From: an uncultured Spirochaetales bacterium
GTDB lineage: Bacteria > Spirochaetota > Spirochaetia > Sphaerochaetales > Sphaerochaetaceae
Direction of reading: 5' to 3'
Length of the DNA stretch: 64,000 nucleotides
Assembly: GCA_949292445.1 (NCBI GenBank)
Contig: CASEZU010000070.1
Span: 19,194 to 83,193, forward strand
The position numbers were made by a program, and so were the translations under genes. The notes under the pieces are model-generated. The model was not told the origin of the DNA and ran no database searches. It saw nothing but the letters and a program-made list of their open reading frames with translations. Positions 53,013 to 60,223 of the stretch are shown piece by piece. Position 1 is the first letter of the stretch, and every line of letters begins with the position of its first letter.

Positions 53013-53550
53013 TATAGGCCCCCTGCCTTATAACGCGGAAGGGAACGGAGGTGGCGTCGACGAGAGTTGATGCCACCCCTTCCTTTATCCAGGGGGCATC
53101 GACGATGAAATCGACTGTGTCCCTGAAAACAGGCAGGATGTCCTGAAATGACAGAAGGCTCTTCTCCCCGGAGAAATTCACCGACGTCGAGAAAACAGGG
53201 CCTGACACGGGAAGAATTGCCTGCAGATAGGGATCTGATGGTACCCTGACAGCTTTTGTCCCACCATCGGGAGAAAGTACAATGGCAGTCAGCGGTGCCG
53301 GCCACCGCGATAGTATCTCATCCGGTACGGAGAGACGGGATGAAGCAACCTGTTCCTTCGTCATAAGAGTGATGAATGATTTCGAGGCCGGCCGCCTTTT
53401 AATCTCATAAAGCCTGTCCGCAATTTCCGGACGCGCAGCTCCGCAGAGCCCGTAGATCGTATCGCACGGGAAGATACCCACTTCCCCTCTCCTGAGCCTC
53501 TCTCCTATCTCGGCAGCGCCTTCGATGGAGTATCCGATGATATCTGCCAT
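53005..53550 (-). CDS. tsaC: L-threonylcarbamoyladenylate synthase (TsaC/YrdC/Sua5 family)
   Basis: Makes threonylcarbamoyl-AMP from threonine, bicarbonate and ATP, the first step of t6A synthesis used by TsaBDE. Seen: FPCDTIYGLCG and the KRxxSK-type YEIKRRPASKSF, STSVNFSGE. Length 181 is normal for the short YrdC-like form. Single gene, convergent with the DUF1015 gene. Confidence 0.93.
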   Translation of the reverse strand: MADIIGYSIEGAAEIGERLRRGEVGIFPCDTIYGLCGAARPEIADRLYEIKRRPASKSFITLMTKEQVASSRLSVPDEILSRWPAPLTAIVLSPDGGTKAVRVPSDPYLQAILPVSGPVFSTSVNFSGEKSLLSFQDILPVFRDTVDFIVDAPWIKEGVASTLVDATSVPFRVIRQGAYII

Positions 53551-53741
53551 AGAGATGGAATACAGCGTTGTGATGATAGCATCAAGTAGCCTGAAAGCGG
53601 CTTTTCGGAGTGTTTTGAGTGTTTTCCGGAGCTTTCTGGCTGCAAATCGGCATCTTTTCTGCCGATTATTTCCTTGCTAACCATCATATAGCACTGATAT
53701 AATATCCATAAAAGCGTAACATGTACGCCGCGGAGGACTTC

Positions 53742-54812
53742 ATGGCCAAACCCTCGAAAACAGCTAAACTTGTTATCACCAGCATCGTGATAACCCTCAT
53801 CGTACTGGCTGCGTTTACATTGGTTTTCATCAATTTCATCGTACCTGCCTATCAGATCACGGAAGACCAGATATACTCTGTGCTGACCCGTCTCTTCCCA
53901 GTCCTGATCGGCCTGATTCTCATCCAGATAGGAGTCATTGCGGCCAAGAAAGGCGAACCTGAGTACAAGGATACGATAGACAAGCTCTCTCCGAACGCGT
54001 ATGACAGCGCGCTTTATACGGATCCCAAGGATGATCCGATGCTTCGCGGCAGGATCGATCCCGAGATGTTCGGAACCGGGGCAAAGGCGGCAGGCGTCAA
54101 GGAAGTCGTGAAGGAGGTTCCTGTCGAAGTCGTCAAGGAAGTCCCCGTAGAGGTCGTCAGGGAAGTCGAGGTTCCGATAGAGAGGATCAGGGAAGTTCAG
54201 GTGCCTGTTGAGGTGGTAAAGGAAGTTCCCGTAGAGAAAATCGTTGAAAAAGAGGTTCCTGTCGAGAAGGTCGTTGAGAAGATCGTCGAGAAAGAGGTGC
54301 CTGTTGAGGTCATAAAGGAAGTTCCTGTAGAGAAGGAAGTCGTGAGGGAAGTACCGGTAGAAGTGCTGAAGCAGGTTCCTGTGGAAGTTGTCAAGGAAGT
54401 GCCGGTAGAGAGAATCGTCGAGAAAGAGGTGCCGGTAGAAGTCGTCAAGGAAGTCCCTGTGGAAGTCATAAAGGAAGTCACGGTGGAGAAGGAGGTCGCT
54501 ATTGCAGCGCCGCCTGAGATGCTCTCCTTCCACGACGTCCTCAGGGAAGAGACAAAGGCCGCGCAGGATATGGATTACGATCTCTCGCTTGTGGCCATCA
54601 AAGAGAGGGACGGCCTTACAGAGGAATCCATCGAGGCGGCATTCGGCGAGGATACGCTGGTCTTCAGCGAGGGCGGCTGCTTCTATGCGATCCTCCCGCT
54701 CTACTCAAAGGAAGAGGCAGAGCAGGCAACCGAGGAGCTGCAGCCCAGGAATGTCATCTCCGTCACTGGCGGAGAACCGGATGCGATCATCAGGGAAGCA
54801 GCACGCTTCTGA
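53742..54812 (+). CDS. membrane protein with long VPVE-type repeat and GGDEF-like C-terminal remnant
   Basis: A 356-residue protein from ATG 53742 (GGAGG upstream). Two N-terminal transmembrane helices (LVITSIVITLIVLAAFTLVFINFIVP and FPVLIGLILIQIGVIAA) lead to a short linker, a Pro/Val/Glu/Lys repeat (residues about 119-252) of units like VPVEVVKE and VPVEKIVEKE, and a C-terminal domain of about 95 residues. The repeat should be an extended stalk. The C-terminal SFHDVLREETKAAQDMDYDLSL and FSEGGCFYAILPLYSKEEAEQA resemble the opening and active-site strand of GGDEF domains with GGCFY in place of GGDEF; this is my inference. No complete family recognised. Confidence 0.8.
   Translation: MAKPSKTAKLVITSIVITLIVLAAFTLVFINFIVPAYQITEDQIYSVLTRLFPVLIGLILIQIGVIAAKKGEPEYKDTIDKLSPNAYDSALYTDPKDDPMLRGRIDPEMFGTGAKAAGVKEVVKEVPVEVVKEVPVEVVREVEVPIERIREVQVPVEVVKEVPVEKIVEKEVPVEKVVEKIVEKEVPVEVIKEVPVEKEVVREVPVEVLKQVPVEVVKEVPVERIVEKEVPVEVVKEVPVEVIKEVTVEKEVAIAAPPEMLSFHDVLREETKAAQDMDYDLSLVAIKERDGLTEESIEAAFGEDTLVFSEGGCFYAILPLYSKEEAEQATEELQPRNVISVTGGEPDAIIREAARF
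54096..54497 (+). repeat. degenerate tandem repeat encoding VPVE(V/K)(V/I)(K/E)E units
   Basis: About 400 bases of imperfect repeats of 18-24 bases, around the codons for Val-Pro-Val-Glu-Val-Val-Lys-Glu. Codons vary between units, so the array is kept by protein selection more than by recent duplication. Confidence 0.8.
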
Positions 54813-54832
54813 GCAAGGATGGATAAGGAACG

Positions 54833-54860
54833 AGCCGGCCGCGTGCCGGCTTTTCCTTTC
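54833..54860 (+). terminator. terminator of the repeat-protein gene
   Basis: AGCCGGC-CGCGT-GCCGGCT hairpin followed by TTTTCCTTTC. The about 170 bases after it are clearly AT-rich and hold only the promoter of the next gene. Confidence 0.85.
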
Positions 54861-55032
54861 TCTGTTAAACGAGAAACTCCTGAAATATTTGAAACATCGT
54901 CCATCAACAAGACGGAAAATCTTCTGAATTTATAGGGAAAATCTTCCCAAAAGATACGGGAAATCATACATATAGCAACGGAAAATTATAATAATCTTGC
55001 AGTTATCTGATTGAATTATAAAATATTGCTGC

Positions 55033-55041
55033 TATGATAAT
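55033..55041 (+). promoter_or_regulatory. -10 region next to ATG 55048
   Basis: Overlapping TATGAT (55033-55038) and GATAAT (55036-55041) lie 6-9 bases before the ATG, without a Shine-Dalgarno. Confidence 0.45.
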
Positions 55042-55047
55042 TTCAAC

Positions 55048-56262
55048 ATGATTGAACGAACCGTAGAAAAACAAATAGCCTCCCTTGCTGCCGATTTCAA
55101 GATACTGTTCGTAACAGGTTCCAGACAGGTAGGCAAAACTACTCTTCTTAAATCAATGAAGGAAACAGGCCGGGATTATGTGACACTTGATGATTCTCAG
55201 GACAGAGAACTTGCCGCAAATGATGCGGAAGCATTCTTCATGCTTCATCCTGCACCTGTACTGATTGATGAAGCACAGAGGGCTCCGGAGATATTCATAC
55301 CGATGAAGAAAATCGTCGACTCATCTGCAAGAAAGAATCAGATATGGATAACAGGCAGCCAGAAACCACGCCTGAAAAAGCAGATTGGCGATACACTCTC
55401 GGGAAGAGTCGCGGAAATTGAAATGTATCCTCTCTCACAGGCAGAGAAGCAGAATGATCCTTACCGTCCTGTATTTACGCCTTCTTTTGAATCTCAGATT
55501 CCTGCCAGATGGACGTATATGGAGACGCTGGAAAACATAGTCCTTGGCGGATATCCTGGGCTGCAAGGAATATCCAGAGAAAACAGAGGAACATGGTTCC
55601 GCTCATACATAAATACTTATCTTCTCGGCGACATTCGCAATGAGATGGGAAATATGGATCAGCGGACTTTTACTCTTGTGCTCAAAGTCCTCGCTGCACG
55701 AACAGCGACTAGTCTCAATTATTCCTCAATTGCTGAGGATACTGGTCTTTCAGCAAAAAAGATACATGAAATCATCGATCTGCTTGAATCTTGTGGTATC
55801 ATATTCACAATCCCGCCCTATTCTGGAAACCCACTGAAATCGCTTGTCAGAACTCCAAGACTGCATTTCACGGACAGCGGGCTTTGCTGCCATCTGCTGG
55901 GTATTCACAGTACAGAAGGATTATTGCGCCATCCGGCAAGAGGCGCTGTATTTGAATCATATGCCATCAGCGAAGTCATCAGGAACGCACGCAATAACGG
56001 AGATGATTCCAGTTTCTATTTCTACAGAGAAGAAAACAAAGGAAACAGGAATGGGCCTGCGGAAATTGATCTTATCAAAGAACAGGACGGCCAGCTTTTT
56101 CCGATGGAAATAAAGATGAATGCCTCTCCAACAATCTCAATGGCGAAAAATTTTGTCCGAATTAACAGAGAAACAGCTGGCATGGGGACAATCATCTGCC
56201 TGCATGAACGGAAGACACTGCTAAGCCGGGATGTTCTTGTAATGCCTGTATCCCTGATATGA
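55048..56262 (+). CDS. AAA-type ATPase with DUF4143 domain
   Basis: A 404-residue member of the widespread prokaryotic AAA_14/DUF4143 group of unknown function. Seen: Walker A TGSRQVGKTTLLK near residue 24-36, Walker B PVLIDEAQRAPEIF, sensor WITGSQKPRLKKQIGDTLSGR, GYPGLQGISRENRGTWFRSYINTYLLGDIRN, and a C-terminal restriction-endonuclease-like segment (AEIDLIKEQDGQLFPMEIKM). The gene and its upstream region are more AT-rich than the neighbours, consistent with horizontal transfer. Such genes occur in many copies in gut bacteria and spirochaetes. A hairpin follows. Confidence 0.9.
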   Translation: MIERTVEKQIASLAADFKILFVTGSRQVGKTTLLKSMKETGRDYVTLDDSQDRELAANDAEAFFMLHPAPVLIDEAQRAPEIFIPMKKIVDSSARKNQIWITGSQKPRLKKQIGDTLSGRVAEIEMYPLSQAEKQNDPYRPVFTPSFESQIPARWTYMETLENIVLGGYPGLQGISRENRGTWFRSYINTYLLGDIRNEMGNMDQRTFTLVLKVLAARTATSLNYSSIAEDTGLSAKKIHEIIDLLESCGIIFTIPPYSGNPLKSLVRTPRLHFTDSGLCCHLLGIHSTEGLLRHPARGAVFESYAISEVIRNARNNGDDSSFYFYREENKGNRNGPAEIDLIKEQDGQLFPMEIKMNASPTISMAKNFVRINRETAGMGTIICLHERKTLLSRDVLVMPVSLI

Positions 56263-56267
56263 CAAAG

Positions 56268-56296
56268 GCCATACCCGCGAAAGCTAAGGTATGGCC
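56268..56296. terminator. hairpin after the ATPase gene
   Basis: A perfect 9-bp stem GGCCATACC/GGTATGGCC with an 11-base loop, 5 bases after the stop codon. There is no T-run, so termination is uncertain. Confidence 0.5.
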
Positions 56297-56353
56297 CCAG
56301 ACATAATATTTGGAAGAGCGAAGAAATCTATCTATCGCGCTTCTTCATTTTCA

Positions 56354-56566
56354 TCAGACAGTCACCTGACTGCCCCTCTCCGCCCAGGAGTTATCCCCTG
56401 CTGCGAACTTCCGCTTGTACTCTCGGACTGTATATGTATTCAGGCCTGCAAGCTGAGCGGTCTTCTTGTATCCGTATCCCTGCTCAAAGAGCTTCAAGCA
56501 CTCCCGACGTTTCTCGTTCGGAATCCTTTGCCGGAGGGATTTCGTTTCTTCCATATGCCCCTCCAT
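56354..56566 (-). CDS. short HTH protein, probable transposase-N-terminus remnant
   Basis: 70 residues. RRECLKLFEQGYGYKKTAQLAGLNTYTVREYKRKF is a helix-turn-helix like those at the start of IS3-type orfA or similar transposases (reported by positions 20-54). The catalytic part is absent, and I see no inverted-repeat ends around it. It may be a decayed insertion element or a small stand-alone regulator. A shorter start (MEETKSLRQR) is possible. Confidence 0.5.
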   Translation of the reverse strand: MEGHMEETKSLRQRIPNEKRRECLKLFEQGYGYKKTAQLAGLNTYTVREYKRKFAAGDNSWAERGSQVTV

Positions 56567-56622
56567 AGGCTACACCCATCCTAGCCGGAGCTGAGACAGG
56601 TGTAGAAATTCTGAACCAGAAA

Positions 56623-57858
56623 TCAGCCCTGGCTGCCAGTACCACCCTGCGATGAATTAGCAGTAAGTGTAACGACGATAGTATAAGCAGGAGCCTGCGC
56701 CTGTCCGTTGATCGTAACAGAAACAGGGAATGTCTCTGTTGCAGAAAGACCAGCAGGAACCTGTACAGAAGCCTGACCATTTACAAGAACATCAGAAGTA
56801 TCAATTGCTTCTACTCCCTCAGTTACAGGTGTTGACCCACCGCTTGCCCATGTCTGAGTACCGATCACGACACCAGCTGCATCAACAGAACCATTCACAT
56901 ATACACTGCGGTTGTAGGAAGCTGTGAATGACTCAAGATAATCCTTTACAGGTGTAATGGAAGCTGATCTTGTAACTGCTGCTCCGTTAATAGTAGTGGT
57001 TACCTGAGCTGTAGCGGCTGCACTTGTGAACTTGCCGTCCTTAAGAGCGTTTTCAGCCCAGCTGATCTTCACATTTGTTCCATCAGCTGTGATAGGAGCC
57101 GTCTTGCCGCTGACATATGTTCCTGTGATATCAAAGAAATCTGCAGGTGAAGAGCTCTTCGGGGTATCACCGATAATAACCTCAACGTCATCCTTTGCAG
57201 CGACGGAGATGTCAGTAAGGTAATCCTCGTAGATCATAACTTTGACAACATCTGTTACGGATGTTCCATAATCAGCTGTGAAAGTGATGTTTGCATCGCC
57301 GGATGTTGCATTGGATGTCACCATAGCTGCAGAAACAGCATACTCATCTGCAGAAAGGGTTCTGCTGAAAAGCACAGCGTCATCATCAGCCTCATCAACT
57401 GCCTCAGCTGTTACTGTGTAAGCTGCCTTGTTGAATGTCTCATCAGTCGGGAGACCATAGTAAGAAGCGGAAAGACCTTCCGGACCTGCAACGCTGATCT
57501 GATCAAGTGTGTAGACATAAGCTGTAAGAGTTACAGGCTTGATATCACCATAAGTTATGCCATTGTAAGCAGCTGTTGCAACAGCAACAGGAGTTTCCTC
57601 ACTTGCTGTAGTTGTTGCGGTGAAATCAACATCAATTTCATCTGCAGATACTGTGAATGTAGATCCATCAAGCCTTGTAGCTACAATCGTGTAATCATCA
57701 ATGCTCGGTGTCTCACCAACAAAGTATTCAGGAGCTGCGGATGTAACGGAAAGGCCCGTAACCATACTATTGAGACCTGCGGCTGAATTGTTGTCGCAAG
57801 CAACAAATGCAAACAGCATAAGAGCTGAAAGCACTCCAATAAGAATAGACTTTTTCAT
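56623..57858 (-). CDS. surface lipoprotein with Ig-like (Big-type) repeats
   Basis: 411 residues from ATG 57858: signal peptide MKKSILIGVLSALMLFAFVACDNN with a lipobox Cys, then a Thr/Ser/Ala/Val-rich all-beta region with four or so repeats of about 80-90 residues, each beginning near VTGLSVTSAAPEYFVGETPS, LDQISVAGPEGLSASYYGLP, LTDISVAAKDDVEVIIGD and LESFTASYNRSVYVNG. These openings match bacterial Ig-like domains. The C-terminus is Gly/Ser-rich. GGAGGAG precedes the start. The promoter contains a G8 tract. Probable surface or periplasmic adhesive role, unproven. Confidence 0.85.
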   Translation of the reverse strand: MKKSILIGVLSALMLFAFVACDNNSAAGLNSMVTGLSVTSAAPEYFVGETPSIDDYTIVATRLDGSTFTVSADEIDVDFTATTTASEETPVAVATAAYNGITYGDIKPVTLTAYVYTLDQISVAGPEGLSASYYGLPTDETFNKAAYTVTAEAVDEADDDAVLFSRTLSADEYAVSAAMVTSNATSGDANITFTADYGTSVTDVVKVMIYEDYLTDISVAAKDDVEVIIGDTPKSSSPADFFDITGTYVSGKTAPITADGTNVKISWAENALKDGKFTSAAATAQVTTTINGAAVTRSASITPVKDYLESFTASYNRSVYVNGSVDAAGVVIGTQTWASGGSTPVTEGVEAIDTSDVLVNGQASVQVPAGLSATETFPVSVTINGQAQAPAYTIVVTLTANSSQGGTGSQG

Positions 57859-57886
57859 CGTATTCTTTCTCCTCCGAATTAATCTG

Positions 57887-57921
57887 TTCATAGACTACCC
57901 CCCCCGGTAACTGACTGTCAA
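57887..57921 (-). promoter_or_regulatory. promoter of the Ig-like lipoprotein with poly-G spacer
   Basis: On the minus strand TTGACA (57921-57916) is followed after 18 bases by TAGTCT (57897-57892). The last eight spacer bases are G (C8 at 57898-57905 on the plus strand). A TATGAA lies a few bases further on (57892-57887). The start codon is about 35 bases downstream. Confidence 0.65.
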
Positions 57922-58126
57922 GACTTTTCTCCAACTTTCTTTCTTCTGGGGAGTTTTTATATTGCAGTACAATTACCCTCTGCCCTTCTCTCACTACCCG
58001 CATGCTTTGCATGCGCCTTCCCCTTCCGGTATTCTCATCTCGCTTTTCTTTCCCCTCATCCTCAGCATCACTCTGTTGATTTTCACTCTTCCTCACCCCA
58101 TGATTGTCCAAAATGGAGGGATCTTA

Positions 58127-58666
58127 ATGCTGAAGTTCAAGTCGGTTTTCACACGCCGTACCCTTCTCTGTCTCATGCTCTGCTATGACAAAAGAGGGCT
58201 AAGGCCCAGGATTTCCTACGGCTACATCGCTTCCGTCGCCGATGATTACTGGGGTGTAGGCCTCAATATGCTGGAGGACATCATCTATCCTCTGGGAGTG
58301 AACATGCATGAGGCCATAGCGCTTCTTGAGATGGAAGGACCGGAGGCTCTTGCCGAGCTGGAAGTCTCTGAATGCTTTGTTCCCGTGGTGCATGAGAGGA
58401 AGCTGCTGCTGAGAGTGATACAGGCCCTGATGGCGGAGAGGACGGGATCAGGGTGCTGCAGGGCAATGATGGGAAGGAGGATCGGGACTGGGATAGACAG
58501 GGTCGGCGTTGACTTCCGCAGCAAGGCGAAGACGATAACAATGCACAAGGTGGAGGAATACTCAGCTGCGGCAGGGATAACGCTTTCAGATGCTTTCAGA
58601 AGATACTTCGAGCTTTACTCCGGTGATGAGGAAAAAGTGAACTATAAGGCGTATCCTGTTTTATGA
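58127..58666 (+). CDS. hypothetical protein
   Basis: 179 residues from ATG 58127, chosen because GGAGGG lies 6 bases upstream; the open frame further 5' (to 57962) encodes a Pro/His-rich stretch without support. I recognise no family. The sequence has no signal peptide, is moderately basic and mostly helical (GVGLNMLEDIIYPLGVNMHEAIALLEMEG, RLLLRVIQALMAERTGSGCC-like region, RRIGTGIDRVGVDFRSKAK). Single gene between two lipoprotein genes. Confidence 0.6.
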   Translation: MLKFKSVFTRRTLLCLMLCYDKRGLRPRISYGYIASVADDYWGVGLNMLEDIIYPLGVNMHEAIALLEMEGPEALAELEVSECFVPVVHERKLLLRVIQALMAERTGSGCCRAMMGRRIGTGIDRVGVDFRSKAKTITMHKVEEYSAAAGITLSDAFRRYFELYSGDEEKVNYKAYPVL

Positions 58667-58729
58667 CAACGGATTAACTGTTGACACCCCGCCGCAGCTC
58701 TGGAAAATAGTATCTGTCTGAGGTGTGAG

Positions 58730-60181
58730 ATGAAAATCAGAAGATTGTCTGCCATAGCGCTGTCTATGGTTCTGCTTGTCGCATGTTCCCTCCCTTCTTC
58801 TCAGGGAGAAAAGCTGAATGCCAATGAGGTGAAGGAAAAAGCAGCCATTGAAAGTCTTTTCGAAGCGACATTCGATCCAGGGGCGGAAAATGTCGATATA
58901 ACCTACTGCACCGATGATCCGATGCTGGGCTCCGATGTATCTGGGAGAGCCAGGATAAAGGCAATCTATGCGCTCGTGACATACAGGAACTTCCGCAATG
59001 GAGAGGCTGTTTTCTCCGGCTCGCTGATCTACAAGTTCAATGTGAATGAGAACAGTTCCGGTACAGCATTTGACATCGGAAGCTACGAGGTAAGGACAGA
59101 GGAATCGAAATCGCTGACGGTTGAAATCGGAGGATGGAAATACTCGATGAATGTCACTGTAACGGAGACAAGCGCAAGCGGCACTATCTCAATATCCTCC
59201 GGGAACAGTGAATTCACGGCAGCGGGGATAGTCCTCTTTGAACCGGATGAAAGCGACATGGATACAGAAGTCGACGGAGAACCTGCTGATCCAGCCCCCG
59301 AGGCACCTGTAACGCCTCCGTCTGGACCGGGAACTGTGACTCCGGGAAAACCTGAGACAGTCAGTCCGGAGACCAGCGATATGCTCAGCGACGGAATCTC
59401 AATGATTCTGCCGCTGCAGATTGCAGAGATGTTCACCATTGCCGATATCGGAGAAAGTGAAAGCTATCCTGCGGAAATCGACATCACAGGCGATGACGGA
59501 ACAGTCGTCGGAAAGGCTAAAGTGCTTGATGCTGAGAACAGGACAATAGAATCCTTCACATTGGACAGAAGCGGCACAAAAAGCCTTAACGGCGGAAACA
59601 CCACGGTTTCCTGGACAGGCACATTTGGCTTCACGGCAAAAGACGGGATGATCACTCTCCGTATGGATGATTTTCAGTGGAGCAGCAGCGGCCTTGAGAT
59701 TCAGTCCGAAGAGTTCAGTTCATGCGTAATGAACGGGGAGATAAGTTTCAGCGCTTCTTCTGGCGATGCTGATGATCCGCGCAGCAGGTTCCCGGAGAAA
59801 TCAGATCTTCTTTTCGGCAACCGCAGCTATGGCACTGAAGAATATGCCGCAATGATCAACCTGATGGAGATTCCGGAGGATGTACTGGATATTATCACGG
59901 CCGGAAAACCTGAGAATGGAGCCTATTTCTCTGAAGAACTGCCATATGAACCATACAGAAGCGTGACTATTTCAGGAACATATGATGAAAGCGGTGCAGG
60001 AGTGATTAAGATCACTGACGGCTGCTGCTCAGGCTTTGGCGGACCATGTTATTTCACGCTCGCTCTTGAGGAAAATGAAAGCGGAGGAATGAGGACAGCA
60101 GCATATTGTTTCGGCGTGTCCCCCGATTCTCTTACCGCAGTTGATGTTGATCTGCTTTCCGCAAAATGGCAGAGAAAGTGA
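58730..60181 (+). CDS. hypothetical lipoprotein
   Basis: A 483-residue lipoprotein: MKIRRLSAIALSMVLLVACSLPSSQ with lipobox LLVAC. The mature protein has an N-terminal beta-rich domain (about 50-180), a Pro/Glu/Thr-rich linker (DPAPEAPVTPPSGPGTVTPG region, about 185-215) and a second beta-rich domain of similar pattern (YPAEIDITGDDGTVVGKAKV, TTVSWTGTFGFTAKDGMITLRMDDFQ). The two halves may be a duplication. No known family. AGGTGTGAG precedes the ATG; TTGACA at 58681 may be its -35. Confidence 0.75.
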   Translation: MKIRRLSAIALSMVLLVACSLPSSQGEKLNANEVKEKAAIESLFEATFDPGAENVDITYCTDDPMLGSDVSGRARIKAIYALVTYRNFRNGEAVFSGSLIYKFNVNENSSGTAFDIGSYEVRTEESKSLTVEIGGWKYSMNVTVTETSASGTISISSGNSEFTAAGIVLFEPDESDMDTEVDGEPADPAPEAPVTPPSGPGTVTPGKPETVSPETSDMLSDGISMILPLQIAEMFTIADIGESESYPAEIDITGDDGTVVGKAKVLDAENRTIESFTLDRSGTKSLNGGNTTVSWTGTFGFTAKDGMITLRMDDFQWSSSGLEIQSEEFSSCVMNGEISFSASSGDADDPRSRFPEKSDLLFGNRSYGTEEYAAMINLMEIPEDVLDIITAGKPENGAYFSEELPYEPYRSVTISGTYDESGAGVIKITDGCCSGFGGPCYFTLALEENESGGMRTAAYCFGVSPDSLTAVDVDLLSAKWQRK

Positions 60182-60211
60182 ATATTGATGGAGGATTTGT
60201 CACTGCTGTCG

Positions 60212-60217
60212 TATCAT
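60212..60217 (+). promoter_or_regulatory. -10 box next to the OYE-type gene start
   Basis: TATCAT is followed by six bases and ATG 60224; no Shine-Dalgarno between. Confidence 0.4.
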
Positions 60218-60223
60218 TGACAT

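Noticed and set aside
53505..54533. Long minus-strand open frame (342 codons) opposite the repeat-protein gene, reading His/Asp/Leu-rich repeats
   Set aside because: It is the antisense of the VPVE repeat; its composition is a by-product of Val/Glu codons, and it also overlaps the start of tsaC.
55048..56262. DUF4143 ATPase as a novel defence or toxin system
   Set aside because: The family is widespread with unknown role, and there is no partner gene or immunity gene beside it.
57962..58126. Start of the 58 kb hypothetical protein at 57962, with a transmembrane segment
   Set aside because: A good GGAGGG ribosome site precedes ATG 58127; the upstream stretch is Pro/His-rich without support.
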